64,000 nt of DNA from Mycteria americana (taxonomy: Eukaryota; Chordata; Aves; Ciconiiformes; Ciconiidae). Positions 48,117-62,520 of this stretch are shown here, one piece after another (position 1 is the stretch's first letter; each line of letters opens with the position of its first letter). Under the pieces are notes generated by a model. It saw only the letters and a list, made by a program, of their open reading frames with translations, had not been told where the DNA came from and did no database searches. The translations under genes were made by a program, and so were the position numbers. Location: contig NC_134365.1 of assembly GCF_035582795.1 (NCBI RefSeq), positions 74,133,635 through 74,197,634 of the forward strand, given 5' to 3'.

Positions 48117-50361
48117 CCCTTGGGTGTATGCATGGTGGTGAGGCTTGTGGAAGCAGAGCGAAAATGGAGAAGTTACTTCTTCATTAACCTTTTTCCTTTG
48201 GAATGCTTTTAGATGTTGCTTTTCAAAGCCTGTGTAAAAATATGGTTTCTAAGTTTAGGCCCCCAAAAGTCATTTGGGGTTTTTTTTTTTGCTAAATGAC
48301 AAAAAAGAGACATGATTTAAAGTTAATAAGATTAAGGGGTTTGTTACTTAAAACCTACACTGAAAAGGATGCATTAAGAAAGACGAGGACTAGTATTTTT
48401 TCTTTGCATTTTTATCTAAGAATTTTTTAAAAATATTTTTCCTTAACTTCAACATTTACCCTTGAGAACTATCTATATTAACACAGATATTTTTTTCAAA
48501 CATACACACTAGTACCACAAACACCCACATTTGCAGATGCTCTAAAGCTACTCCATTAAAGTTATTCTCAAGTAAGATGGAATCATGGGGGTTAAGTAAT
48601 ATATATTTAGGGTCAAAACTTAAAGTGTTCCAAAATGTTTGCAGGATCAGGTCCACACTGACTTTGGGAACAGAATTCACGACATACGCAGAGTAAAATC
48701 ATAGCTGATGACGATCAGAAGGTTAATTTGTTATTCATTGCCAGGGAGCAATTGGTAGCAGCAACCTTGTCTACAAGGGCACAATTCATATATATGTATT
48801 AAACTTTCTCTTTGTGTAAGTTTTGATTATTAATACTGATGATTTTTTCCTTCCACTTTTTAGTGGAATGAGAAAATGGACAATTAAATGTTTCATTTAA
48901 GATTCAGCGCTAGCCTGATGAGCTAAAACTAAGAAGTTCAGTTCAAGGATAGAGGGGGCTTTAAGTTGCCTTTTGTTCTTCCAATTTTAGAGTAGAAATA
49001 GAGAGATCCTTGGCATAATTTAGACACTGGGGAGAGTCAGTTTTAACGTTAAAATGTCTTTGGATTGTTCTAGGGACTGCAGTCCCATCCATAGTGCTTC
49101 CTGCGCAGGTGGTTGAGAGGGAATCCCATGTTACAGGACTCAAGAGGCTGCTAGCAGTGAGACATGGTCTCATCTTCCTCTTTGATTCTCTCTTTGTTCA
49201 TTTCCCTTCCTCATTTTTTCTCACCAGTGGACTGTTATTAAAGGTCTCTGAAATCTTAAATGGAAGTGCAGCTGAAGTACAGACAAACTATCCTAGACTT
49301 CACTGGGCTGTACATACCTCTGCTTGCCCTCACTCTGCTCTTCCAAGTTCACTTATGGTTTCAAGCTCTGAGAATAGCAGCAGTCAGAGGAGTCAATTGG
49401 ACACTGTTAGTAATTGAACAGATTGCCTGGAAATAAAAGATCTAAGAGCCAGCATTAAACCCTTAAATAGGACATGCAGTAAAAGCACAACAATATACTG
49501 TGGGTCCCATAGGGCTGAGGGAATTTCAAATAGTAAAGATCTTATATTGGATTCAGAGAGATACTCCCAAATTTAGAAGCTTATTTGAATCCTATCCCAA
49601 TAATTCAAACTTGTTAGATCTGTAAAATTAGTCTGTAAATCTCACAGGAAAGGCTGTGGGGTATTTCAGCACTTTCATTTGTGCTCCTGGCAGGAGCATG
49701 AGTATTAGTATAAAAACATAAAAATGACCATGAAAGTAACTTTTAAAGCAGTAGCAGCTTTTTATTCTCTTTCAAATCCTACAGAAAGGATTAGAGTTGT
49801 GGGAAAAGATTTAGCTTACTTTCTATTCAGTCCTAATTGGCTTGCCTGGCCTTGATATATTAAACCATACATTGTTAATGTCTTTATCACATCTTTATTT
49901 CTTGTCCCATTTCAAGGTTCAGATCACGGTCATCAATCCTCACCAGAAAACAGTCTCCTTTCCTAGAGTGTTGCATTGTAAATGTAGCAGTGATTAAACT
50001 GGGAGGACTGAGGATGGGGGATTACCGTGATAACTCGTACCTGGAAGGAGGGGTCTGGATGAAGTTCCCTGAAGTTAAGGCAGGAACGTCACTGAGAGGG
50101 ACTTGCATCTATGGCATTCTGCTCAGCCTGACACTGTAGGATATTCCTCTATTCTCCTTCTCACATGCTGTGCTCGCTGCGGTGCTCCAGTAGCACCATA
50201 ACCAGGACTAATGTGGTGGGGTCTTTGGGATGTGAAGACATCTACTGGATGTCTCTGTGGCATCTCACACGAGGGGGCAGAGCTCCAGCAGGCAGTGGGG
50301 AAATGTATGGGTGTGTAGCAGAACCGTAGCAGTAAAATCAGCATCTTCCTTCCGTTAGTAA
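48117..50361. other. No gene recognised
   Basis: A+T-rich DNA. A 107-codon frame at 49094-49417 on + and shorter ones on - have no recognisable domain. There is an acceptor-like tract ending near 49226, but no good donor in the frame that follows. Confidence 0.45.
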
Positions 50362-50655
50362 ACTGGAACCAGACTCTTCCCAGCTATGCCCAGTGACAGG
50401 ACAAGAGGCATGGGGCACAAAATGGAACACAGGAAATTCCACTTAAACATAAGAAAACACTTTTTTACTGTGAGGGTGATTCAATACTAGAAGGGGTTGC
50501 CCAGAGAGGCTCTCAAGTCTCCATCCTTGGAGGTATTCAAAACCCAGCTAGACATGGTCCTGGACAACGTGCTGTAGGTGACACTGCTTGAGCAAGGGGC
50601 TTGGGCGAGATGATCTTCAGAGGTGCCTTCCCACCTCAGCCCTTCTGTGAGTCTG
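50362..50655 (+). mobile_element. Old CR1 LINE 3' fragment
   Basis: Sense-oriented CR1 3' end. It begins near 'ggaaccagactcttcccagc' and contains 'cccagtgacaggacaagaggcatggggcacaaa', 'aggaaattccac', 'cactttttt-actgtgagggtgattc', 'ggttgcccagagaggctctcaagtctccatccttgg' and 'gagatgatcttcagaggtgccttcccacctca'. It closes in 'ccttctgtgagtctgt', a decayed form of the ATTCTGTG tail. The frame is broken by point changes and small indels, so it is clearly older than the copy at 30 kb and belongs to a different CR1 subfamily. Confidence 0.93.
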
Positions 50656-53600
50656 TTACTGTGGTACGGCTAACTGTTGCATGTATGAGTGAGACACTGC
50701 ATAGGAGGGACAGTTGCGTGGGGACTACACAGAGCAATTTGCATAGCTTTGCACGTAATGAAGCCTGCTAGACCTGATTTGAGATTGCAAGCATTCACTG
50801 AGACCCGCAGAAATACCCCTAATTTGTTTGGCCTGCAGACTGGCCAGCATTTGGGGAGGATAAATAAATGACAGTAACCTCTACTACTTGTAGATACACT
50901 GGTGCAAGTGGGATGCCTTGTCCCTCCTCCAGAAGATGAAGAGAAGCCTGTGTGACAGGGAAGCAAAGTCCAACAACTTTTGCCTTCACTGGCAGAAGTA
51001 TGTACTATTGCAAGGCAGTAGTATTGCAAGAGGTAAAATTGGCAGGCAGGTCTGCCCTGTTCAGCCACACTGGGATATTCTGGCTTTGCATTCTGAGAAG
51101 GTTTGTGTGTTTTCTTTGCACCCTGGAGATGTTCACCCCATCTTTCCAGCACAACTGTAAAATTTATGCAGAACGAGGCATACATATATTACATGTATAT
51201 CTACATGTATATGAATATTAGGCCTGAGGGTTTGGTGGAGAAATAGGTCACAGCTCAGTCACTCAGTTTAGTCAACACCTTCTTTGCTGGCAGATATTGC
51301 TGTTACATGATAACAAGCGTCAACCTTTCTGATGTGTATGAACTTGGAGGTTTTTAGCCTTCTGAATCAAGTACACCACAGAAGTGATGATTTATCTGAG
51401 GAACTAACCCATCAGGGCGGCCAGGTTTAATAGCCAAGAGCTAGAAAGTGCTCTTTCCAAATTAAACACATTGTTGTGTTTCTCTGGGTTCTGTTTCTGT
51501 ATAGTTTGTGATGGAAGTACCTGTTTCCATTCACAAATGGATAAACACAAGTATACATTTACTCTTCTGACTCTGGGAAAAAGATTGCTAGCAGGCTGAC
51601 ATGGAGGGGGCCCAATGTACCTGGAATAATATGAAACACCTTTTTTGTATGTATTAGTTTACATACTGTGTTCAGGAAACAGGGTACAGAAACTTCCTTA
51701 ATACTCCAGGAACAATAGCTATTGTTGGTTGTTGATATGGCATGAGCTCATATCCAGGATACCGAGAAAGGAACTCCTGACTACAATAAATAATATACTT
51801 CTTAACTCCTGGTGTGAAAGAATGTATTTATTGTTTTTGCAAAGAGAGATGGAGAAATAGGGCTTTAAAAAGAGGGGGTTTGCATGGCAGGACAAAGGCT
51901 CTGATTTTTTTTTTTTCTTTTGAATTTTTAAGAGGAAAAAAAATTAAGGAATTTCTTATGGAAGAAAAAGTTTTATAGTCAGGTTCCCAACAGTCTGTGT
52001 TGAAATCTATTTCGAATTTGACTGCATTATATGAAAATGATAAGATTAGTGTGACAGGTCTATAAAGCTATTCTTTCTAGCTGTTTCTTTCTTGCCTACA
52101 TCTGCAGTGGGGGTGGGAAACTATTCATCACACAGCTCAAAGCTCTTGGTCAAAGTTATACAGGAATATGTTTCTCTGGATTTTTACAAAGTTGGCTAGG
52201 GTAGAGGAGCTTCTTTAATGCTACAGTCTGTCAGTCCTTTAGGAGCACAGCTTTAAGTTGTTTGAAAAAGAAATTTGCAGAACCCTGGCTGTTCTATCTC
52301 AAACTGACACTTACAGTAGATTTAGTGGATACTCATGACTAAGTTGTGCACTACAAAAGGAAAGGCCTTGAAGGGAGCCTAATCTTTAAATGGTATGCGC
52401 CAGTTAAAACACAGGAGTGGGAGTTAGGGGGCTCTGCAGCATTTCTGATACTGTGGCACCAGTCACGTCACTTAATAGAGTAAAAGGGAAAAGGCTCCTA
52501 TCTGTCCTGTGGATCCTCCACCGCTTAGGAGCGTTACCTCTTTTCATCCCTTTAAATCTTCCCAAGGGAGCCATCTGCAGTACTTTGGTGAAGCAAAACT
52601 TTTGTCACGTTCATCATTTTATTGAAACATTAGCCTCTGCAAAGCTTTGCTCAGATGACTTTTGGGTTCAGAGCGAGTGCTTGCTTGGCTTGTTGGAGGG
52701 CTGGACTGTGTAACAGTGAAGCCAAATCCCCACTCCCTACTCAGCCACTTGGAGCGGACACTCGTACCTCTGTATGCCCAGTCTTGCCATAAGCACCCAG
52801 CTAATGCCTGTGAGGTAGACTCCCCTGGAAAATTGAGTTACCTTTCCCTGTTCCTAAGACAAAAGCAATGGACACTCAAAACTCTCATCATTTTTTAAAG
52901 GCGTCTCCTGCCCCGAAGTCTAATTTTTAACTACCTAAATGGCTATTTCAGGTGTTCTCTGTGTTAATGTTGCTATACAGGTGTCTTGTAAGGGCACGTA
53001 AGCCTTGCAGAGACACTTCTTAAATGAAATGGTAAATTTTTTAAAGATAAGCTCAATCAATGTTAAAAACCCAATAAATTCTAAGCACTGATGTCCAGCA
53101 GTGGAGGGTTTTTTTAATGCTATATATGGTTTGAGGCACCAGTTTCCTGTAGAATTATGTGTTATTGGCTACTGCACTATATAGATGCCACAGAAATAAA
53201 AAGACAGCATTACAGGCTCCAGTCTAGAGGTGAAAAATGGAGAGTGACCTTTGATGGGTTATTTTTTCTTGATTTCTTTTAGTCACTGCCCCTACTAAAC
53301 TGAACAATTCTTGGAATATCAAAGTCTTTTGCTAACTTTTGCAGTAAATAATTCCTGGTTAGAGACAACTCAGAATATTTTTTTTTAATATGTGCACTTT
53401 ACGTGTGCTTCGAAAAGAACATGGCATTCTTTTGGTTCCTTGGTTGCAAGGCTTTAAAAATAAACTCAGTGCAACATTGCAAATGAGATAAGATGCATAC
53501 TTTGACATTTACTTTTGTTTCTCCAAATTTTAATGAGAAATTTAAATAACTTCCTATGAAACATGCCTAGGAAGTGGTAAAGCTGTGCAGTGTGTTGCTT

Positions 53601-56206
53601 CAAGGCAAAAAGGGTCCAGTTGAAGTTGGTCTCTACAAAAAGGCCAATATTTGCCCAGCCTGGAGTTGCTTACACACTTAGGCCAAACTCTTGATTTTCC
53701 CAAGTAAAAAGCAAGGAGTTTTGGGTGAGGCTTGTTTTGTGTTTTTAGACTTTCTCATTTCAAGTGCATGTAGGAAAAAAGTGAAAAGCAAACCTAAATC
53801 CTTGCAAGGTAAAGTTGTGAAAATGCTTCATAGCTGTTAGGTCCCAAAGCTGTGATCCTGAAGGGACATTGGGCAGATGCTCTGGACCTGTTCAAAGCCC
53901 TCTGCACACACAGAGCAGCCGAGCACCACTCTATCAGCAGCAAGCTACAGCTGAGCACCACTCTTACAAGCCATGTTTAAATGTGTTCTGTTCCCAAATG
54001 AACCCCAGCCAGCATTCCCCCTGTAAAAATTGACCCATATATGGTTAAAACCATTTACCAGAGGAACAACATCCCCTCCAAACCTTCCCAAGTATGCTGG
54101 CAGAGATGCGTAAAATCCATAATCTATCAGAAATGGGACCATGTTCTGATATCTGAAAGACAAGCACTTTAAAAATTATCTTGGGTTTAAAGTGAGTGCT
54201 ACCATATTTAAAGAACAAGAATATTGGCTAATCAATAGTGAATTCCCTATGGGATTTTGTTCTAGAAAATTAGGACCAGTTTGTCTTTCGGTGGTTAAAA
54301 ATAACGCCACTTAGTGCTGAAATGATGAAGACACTGTATCTAGTCTTATTCTTCAACATTATTGCTGATTCCTTATATCAATGTTTGTAACTCATGTATG
54401 ACAGTGAGAAAACTTGTCTAGTTAAAAAAAAAAAAGCATATCACTTGACAGAATTAAGTTAAATAATCTTTAAGTATTCAGAGACTTTGCTTATATTTGA
54501 GAAAACTTTTCTGAATGTTCATATTCCAAGGAAGCCAACTAGACAACTCGGCTAGTATGAATCTGAGCAAGGAGAGAAGCAGGTTTAAAACTACTTTTGT
54601 AGGACTATTTTTGTTACCTTGGAAAACTACAGGGATGTTAGTTTAGCAAGTTGCAGCTTTGACTATAGAAGTTTATATACCTACACTTTCGACTGTATAA
54701 TTCAGCTACAAAAGCTGCTATAAAGGCTGCCTTTTAAATGTCCAAGTGCAACCTTGCCAAATTAGAATGACAAAACATTCCTTCCTAATGGGATAAGCCT
54801 TGCTCTCATACCTTCTGATGTGTCCGTATCTCCTCTGATTATTTTACAACAAAAACCAGAAGTTGCTGCACCAGAAGTACTGAAATTACTTAATCCTCCC
54901 ATGCCAGCTTTTTCCTGTTGATCCTGCTGCCAGTTCTGTATCAATGTTTATAGACATTCTTCTTCTCCCCCCTCTCCTGCTTAGATTCCCATTAAAGAAG
55001 CACAGAGAGTGTAGCTGTTCAAGTACTCAAAACCTGACTGTTGTGGGATGACACTGAGACAAATAGCTTACAGATTTTATTCTATTTTTTAAACAAATAG
55101 ATTAAGCACTTCTGTTAGTACAAATAGCATCACAGTAACTGGGACTAAAAGAGAAGGGCTCCAGTCACTATGCTTCTCTGCAGGGGACACTTGACATCTG
55201 GGACTGTGACTCAGTCTCTTCAGTATTAGGAAGAAGGTGCCATGAAGTGCATCATGAGAAGCTTTTTTCTTCTTCTGAAGTACCAAACAGTAACTTTTGT
55301 TACAAGCGCACTAGTGATATATGCTATTACCCATTCTATGTTTGCAAGTCTTAAAATAATTGTTATACTCATGATCTAGCAACTCTCACACCAGAGGGAA
55401 AAAATATTTTCCTTAACTTTACCCTCACTCTTTATCTATTTTTATAAGTTTAAACAAGGAGGTTGAAAATTATTTCACACTGATTCTGTAGTAGAAGCAG
55501 CAATCTAGACTCTGGTATAGCTTTGTAAAGTTCAGAGGAAAAAGAAAGGTAGGAAAGAAATATGTAAAAAGCTAAGTAATGTTTTGTCTTCTGGGTTCTG
55601 GTCCAAAGACAGGGCTTAAGGAGTTCTCCCAAAAGAAGTTAAAGCAGTCGTGAAGGGTGCTGTGTTATTAAAACACACTCGTACAGGTTGTCCAGAGTTC
55701 CCAGTTCCCCTCCCCCATGCCATCTACACTAGTGCTTGCAGAAAAATGGCCACATAGAGCCCTTTATGTTTGTTCTAGTCTGTCTTGTATGATTAGGGGC
55801 CCTATACCACAGCTGTCATGTGAAGAAGCTAGAACCAGTCCCTCTGATTCCAGTTAAAATAGCTGCCTTTTTAGGTATGTGCTTAGAATGTGCATTACAG
55901 ATACGTATTTGTTTTTTCAGAGGTCATTTTGAAAAGTATTCTAAGTGTCCTGGAGTAGTTAAAACATCCCCCTCTACCCACAAGGGTCTGTCCCCAGACC
56001 CAATTCATTTTCCCTTTTGGTCATCTGGTGGCTTCATTCTTGTGACTACCAAAATTCTTTTAATAGACCTTGGATCTCTGCTTGAATGAGCAATTTTTTA
56101 TGCAAGCATAATTCAGCTTTTCAGACTATCTGAAGGCAAATTTATCTGTGCTACATTGCAGAATTCGGAGTAGGTTTTGTTTTACATTTCTTTGTTTTTT
56201 AAAAAA
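50656..56206. other. No gene recognised in 5.5 kb
   Basis: Unique-looking DNA. Open frames on both strands around 50.7-51.2 kb (171 codons on -, 80-89 on +) overlap each other and have no recognisable domain. Short homopolymer runs occur near 51907 and 54424. No RNA gene seen. Confidence 0.45.
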
Positions 56207-56262
56207 ATACAATAGTTCAGGTCAGGAAGAATTCCTCTGGTCAACCTGGTGTACCCCAGAAC
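56207..56262 (-). mobile_element. Possible eroded CR1 3' tail, antisense
   Basis: 'aatagttcaggtcaggaagaattcctctggtcaacctggtgtacccc' resembles the reverse complement of a CR1 3' terminus ('agaat-attcaggttggaagggacctctggaggtcatctggtccaaccc'). Only about 50 bp are recognisable, with several mismatches, so the call is tentative. Confidence 0.4.
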
Positions 56263-59200
56263 AATTCAGTTGCTATGGTTATGAGCTTCAGCCTATGTAA
56301 AGACATAAAACATATAGTAAGAAGATAAGCATCAACATAAGGTATCTCTGTTATGTGGTTTACAAGAGCATCACCATTGCAATGGCATAATCATGATGGA
56401 ATTGCAGGACACCGCAGAAAGTATTTGGATAGCAGATAATAAGACAACATATAATCCAAAACTTCTTTGTCGTAGTCAATATAGATAAGGAAATGGAAAA
56501 CTGATACTAGAGGGGAGGCCTCTTCCAGCTTGTTCTGTTTCTTTTTAGTGTCTAACATTCAGAGTCATCACCGAAAGTAATTCAATGGCTTTGCTTTCAT
56601 CAAAGCATTGCAATTCCTCCACAAAGTTGATGTAGACGATCCATCAAGGGAAGGTGGATCCACAGAGCTCCTCAAAGCACACTGAAACCAGATCCATTTG
56701 TGGCAGCTGCCCTTCTCAAAGCCATCTCACAAAAAAGGCGCGATCTTGCTAGGACTGACCTATCCAGTTTCCTCCTGTACTCTTAGCTTTTAGCTTTATA
56801 GTTGCAAGCAGCTTTGAAAAAAATTGCATTTCGGACCTACAGAGAGGAGGCTTTATATTGTTGTGCCATGTGGCTTTTTTTTTTTTTTTTAATGCCAAGC
56901 ATTTGGAAGCTCTCCAGTATTTCCAATATTTGCACTCTCTGCATCCCTCTCTACTGCTGCTATTTGGAGCTGCTGCATTTCAATTCATTAAATTATGAGC
57001 CCTTTTCTCAGAGAGTAACTGACTACATTTCAACAATTAGGTGCACTTTGGACATGTGAGACCAAGTCTCCAGTGTTATGAATGACTTTTTAATTATGGG
57101 AAAAAATGCAACAATTTCAAAAGGAAAGGTATCCCTTTCCTCAGCTTTGCTTCCACTGTAGTTCTGCATCCATATGCTGTAACAGACATGACCACAGTCT
57201 ATTAGGAGGTAGCTTTTTAAAATACCCCTCCAGAATGGGAGAGATTCAAATTCAAATGCCTGGACTTAATCATACAGAGGAAGGAGAAAAATCCAAACGT
57301 CTTCAAATCAGTTGACCACTCAAATTCAGAAGCTACCAGCTGTTTTGTATGGCTGAGTTTATTTCTGGTTTTAAGAAGGAAGTCAAGATTGGGAATTAGT
57401 TGAAAACTTTCAAGTTTGTCTTGGTGAAGAGACAGATTCTGTATTCTCTGTGACTTTACTGTGAGATGTAGTGAGGAACCTGCTTCAGTGTGCTTGGTGA
57501 GCTGATAATCTCCAGCCTTCATTTCCATTTTACATGGTAGACACCTCCTACAAACAAGGGACTAGACAAGAGCAGGATGGGCAATAAGGTGTTAGTGAGG
57601 TGAGAGGGAGCTCCCTGATTTCTGGTGGTAGTTTCTGGCATGCCCAAATGGAGGAGGGCAACTGTTCTTCGTAACTGTGGTTAGCTATATTGTTGGGCAC
57701 CCAGGAGGAAGCTGTGGCCAGTGCTTTTTTCATTAGTGTTTGTCAGCACCCTTCTGATCTCAAATGCAACTTCCCCAAATGGAAGCAAAGACATTCAGCG
57801 GAGAAATAAAGCACTAACTCAAAGGCAGAAACCACTCCAAAATATTGCCTTTGCAGTGCTTTGCACTAGGACCATGTCAGAACAATGATCTCAAGTCTGG
57901 TGAAATACTCATATCCATATGAGTGGCTGTGTGTGTTGGGTGTGGGACAAAGCCAGCTGTTACAGAGGTAGAAAGATGTTTAAAAAGACTCTAGAATAAA
58001 GACTTAATGGGCAATATCTGGCTTTTTTTGCATCCAGCTGGTATTTTTATCCTTTAAGCTAAAAGTGGCTCAAGTGGGGCTGTTCCTTTTAGGGTGAACA
58101 CCTGAGTGAGGGAGCAGGGAGAAGTTTCCAGTCCACAGTGATCAGGTGGAGGTAAGGTGAGTGTAAGGAGCAGGAGCTTGGGACTGATGCTCACAGGGCA
58201 AAGAGGTTGCTGTAGACAGCAGGGTGTAAAACCCACAGCCAGGTCTCTGGTGATGGGAATGACTGGTTCCTAGGCACCAGAGGGAATTGTAGTACCTGTG
58301 CAGTTTGCTGCAAAGCAGAGCCATTAATTTGTTTGAATCCATGCTTGGAAGCAATGACCTACTTGCAAGAATATAGCTAACAGGGGAAGACTTGGGTATA
58401 AACCTTCTTTATTTCTGTTCTGCTTTACCTACCCTCTTTTGAGTTTTCTCCATTTAGAACCAGCTAATTAGTTTATAATCTAATTAAATTTGGCTTTTTT
58501 TTTTTAGTTTGGTCATCTTCAGGGAGCTCGCTATAAGGAAAAGCTCTGGGAAGATGTAGTTCAAGGCTCTGACTGATGAGGAATCCCATCAGGCTTTCCG
58601 CTGCTTCATGCAGGGAAGACCCAACCTGCACGGCTTGCTGCTAGTTAACATTTAGGCAATGGTGCAGCCCCCTCCCTACCTCAATTAAGATAAAGGAAAG
58701 GAAGGAGCTGATGGAGGGCAGAAGCTCTAAGCCTGCTGAGCCAAGCCATGCTCTTGTTTCTACCTTGAGCATGAATGGTGGCCCCTGCAGTAAGGTGTGC
58801 AACTTAGTTTGGTTGTTCTCATGGGTGGAAGATTTTTGTGGCAAAACTGAAGAATCATAGTCTTGCCTTTTCTGATATATGATGGTTGCATGTAATGCCA
58901 TTATAGAACTAACTATAACCTTCAGATTAATTGATAATTATAAAAGAATAACCAAACCATCTGCAATACAGCTGGGCATAGGAGCGCCTGGCTGACACCT
59001 TAGAAAATGAAAAGGGGATTTTGGAGAAACATTTCCTATTAATTCATGCTGCCAGTTGGTCCTGGAATTCCTGTGGATATTACTGGGAGTCAGTCATCTA
59101 ATTATGAAGGGTCTTCAGTGACCCATTTGATTCTCTTACACAATGATGGCTCGAGTCACAAGTTTCAAGAGCATTATTTTTTAGTTCTGCCTCCCTGAAA

Positions 59201-62200
59201 ACTTACTGCTGTCCACCCACTTCTTAGAAGCGACCATTTTATATTAAACAAAGACTTTCGTGCAGGTCTTATTGTTGGCCTTGCTGTTATCTATTTATTT
59301 CTAAAGTAAACTTAAGGTTAGAACTGACTGTAGGCATTAAAGTGGTGATTCCTTACAATAACTGATATCCATGCAAAAAATCTCATTTCCGTCTGCTTTT
59401 GAAAAATCTTGGCCTTCAGATTTTATTGTGAAGTCCTTACTAGGTCATACAATTAATAGATTGACCTATATTTATTTTATTTCTCTTGCTACAGGTTAAT
59501 TTTGACCTCTGGAATTCAGCAGAGAAATAAAGCACAAAATAATGCTGCATCAGATAAAAGAAACTATTGCAACGTAAGTTGAAAAGCCAAAACTGAAGGG
59601 CAAAGGTGGCAGGAAAGAAGGCAGAGTACATAACTTCTGATGGTGATATTCATGGCATCTCACAGTAAGTGCATTCAAATCCATTTCCAGTAACTACAGT
59701 TGCTTCTTTCGGACTGGGGGGATTAGCAGTAGCAGGAGGTAGGACTTTAAAGTGAAAACATATTAAAATAGTCTACTTACAAAAGAGCATGGCTCCTATG
59801 ATCTTCTTTTCAAGGCTTCATCTTCATTGCTATGTACTGTGTTTGCATCAATACAGTAATTTGTATTTGCAGCTTGTAGAAATTTAACTTGGCAACTGCT
59901 ACCACCTTATTTAGAGGACTGTATGTTTTTTTGTTGTTTGTTTGTTTTTAAAAAAAGTAGGTGCAGTTCTTTAGCATATTTCCTGTCTAGTCTCCAGAAA
60001 TAATACTCTAGGTCTTAGGCTAATACCTTACTGAGAGGAATCACCTGCCTTTGCTTAGTCCACAAACAGGACTAGTTAGGTATGCGGACTAGTTTGCGTT
60101 GGAGCTCATTTGGGCACCACAGGATTTAGAGCTGTAGCCATTCAGAGAGCATTAGCATTTTGAAAGGTTTAACCAACAAAAGCACACTTGTGGCTTGGGG
60201 AATACAGATGCTGAGAAAATGTTTAAATTCATGTAATGATTTGGATCTTCAGGACCGCTTGATTCACCCGTGCAACCTTGTCTCCAGACAGTGCCACAGG
60301 CTTAACTCACCTGCCAAGAAGTGTGAGCATTCCTTCGAGTCTCTGTAAAATGCATCTGTGTGCAACTTTGATAGCTTTTACAAGGCATAAAATTACTGTT
60401 CAGGGTAACTCCCTTCAGCTACTTTTAAGTCAAGTGAAGTAAGAGTAAATATTTCTCAGCAGGTTGGAATTCCAAATGCCACTTCTCTTTCTGTCTTTGG
60501 AGTCTCTTTATATTTTTGTATGCATATATTTCATGCAGGTTCAAGCTGAGACATTTAGAGGTCAAGGGAAAAGGAGTCTGGAAAAATCACAGAACATTCT
60601 TGATAAATATTCACCAATATGGTAAATTCCATGAAAGTGTGGGGTTTTTTTTAAGAAATATGAATACATGAAGTGCTAAATCCATATGTAGAACTTTTTG
60701 TGCGATGATAAAATGAGAAAAATTTCCATTTACCTTGAGATTTTGTTGGTACTCCTAGTATATAAAACTTCAATTAAATATATCCATTACTATTTTTCTA
60801 TGTCGATGAATATGGGCTTTTCTGAGAAGGAAATTATATGCTCATGTGATGGGCATTGCACTAACGTGGAGTCCTATTGCTAACGTGATGAGGGGTGGGG
60901 AAACTGCATATGGTGAAACCAGCCTTGTAGAGGGTCATGTCTCTGCATCAGAGCTCCTGTGGCATTGCTCAGCAGCAAGGGCTGGCTCGCGAAAGCATGC
61001 CAACAGGTGGCGGAAAGGCCTCCCACTGTGCTGTGCTGCTCCAAACTTTCAAAAGGGAACCCCACAGAGCACTGTCAATGAATTCTTGCCCTGACCAGGG
61101 GTGGATGCAGCCTTGATCTAAATGGTGCATAGGTTTTGCCATGTTGCATGGGACTCTGTGCTATGCTGACTAGTGCTAGAGCCTCAGTACCTCTGTGATG
61201 AGTACACATCTCAAGTACTTGGGTATGGCTATATACATCTGCTTTGGCAAAAACTTGGGTTTAAGCCTTCTCTACCTTCTGGGGCCAAGCTGTTCAATGT
61301 GTAAAAATTTATACCTCCTTTTCTTGCTCCTTCTTTCTCATGTTAATAGGTTCCACACTCCTGGTTAGTTGTGGTTTTTCCACTTTCGTGGAACAGATTT
61401 TAATAGTGGCTACTCCCTTTTATCTCAGTTGTGCATGTGTGCTGGTGCACTGGGGAGTGCTGCTCTGGTCTAGGTCTGATCTGCTCCTGCAATGAGTAAG
61501 CAAGACTTGCTCCTTCTCTGGTCCAGTGGTGTTGGTTCACAGCCCTGAAAGACTATGATTAGCTCAAAGCATGATTCTTACTTTTTCAGTCCAAATCTAC
61601 CTTCCAATAAGGCAGATAGATAGGACATTCTGCTCTGAGTCCATTAGTCAGTCCCAGGGCTGAATCCGTCTTCCAAGGGGCAGGATCAAAGGGTTGAGTC
61701 TGGGCTCTCCAGACTCTAAACGGGCTCTTTTGCTGTGGCTGTGAGCATAGTGCAGGTAAGATAGCTCTCAGGACAACTTCAGACAGTTTAGGTTTCTTGC
61801 ATGTCCCCAGCAAATGCCTTCTCATTTGGAATCAATATGATCAAGGTCATGAAAGATGAATTTGTTGTTCTTTGTTCAGAAGGTGTACTGGCTTTGCCTT
61901 TTTACCTCTGTCTTAAAAGGAATCTTCATTATCTCATTATGCATGCTCTATTCTGATTCACATTTCAGATTCTGCTTACTTTCTTACAGTTCCTTAGGTT
62001 TTGTTTTCATTTTTTCTGAAGTCATGTTATCACCTTGTGTTAACTGATTAACACAGAAAAGGGCTGGATGAATAATTCATTATGTATGATTTAATCAAAG
62101 AATTTACCTTTCCTTTTGTTTCATAAAATGTCTGCAAATATATCAAAGCTTTCTTTCAGCTATTTGTTTTTGCAAAGTTATTTTGCCAAATAATTGCAAT

Positions 62201-62439
62201 AACTATTCCTTTGTGCTGGAAGGGAAGCATTCTTTGCGCAACACTTTGACGTGGGTATCTAACACCATTACAATGCCAGTAGAGACAAAGGGGAAAGTTG
62301 TTATGGGTTGGTTTGGTTGGGTTTTTTGAGTTCCACTCCCATAATTTTTGCCTACACCTCACCTGAAGAACCAGAAGAGGATAGGTCTGCTTTGGAAGTA
62401 GGTAGGGAGCCAGCTTGCTTCCTCTCTAATTCTGTGTCT
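56263..62439. other. No gene recognised in 6.2 kb
   Basis: A+T-rich DNA with short T runs (56876-56890 and 58496-58505) and scattered open frames of up to about 103 codons (57217-57528 on -) without recognisable domains. No RNA gene or clear repeat identified. Confidence 0.45.
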
Positions 62440-62520
62440 GAAGATTTAGGCACATGACCCTGGATTAATTACACTTCAATTTCTTCTTTAGAGCTAAAAG
62501 GAGTAGAAATTAGATGATGT
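62440..62520 (+). mobile_element. Possible MIR-type SINE remnant
   Basis: 'cacatgaccctggattaattacacttcaatttcttctttagagctaaaaggagtag' loosely follows the MIR order of 'tgtgaccttgggcaagttacttaacctc...cagtttcctcatctgtaaaa-ggg'. Identity is low and chance similarity is possible. Confidence 0.35.

Noticed and set aside
50670..51185. 171-codon open frame on -
   Set aside because: It has no recognisable domain, overlaps open frames on +, and directly follows an old CR1 copy. Chance or relic sequence is more likely.
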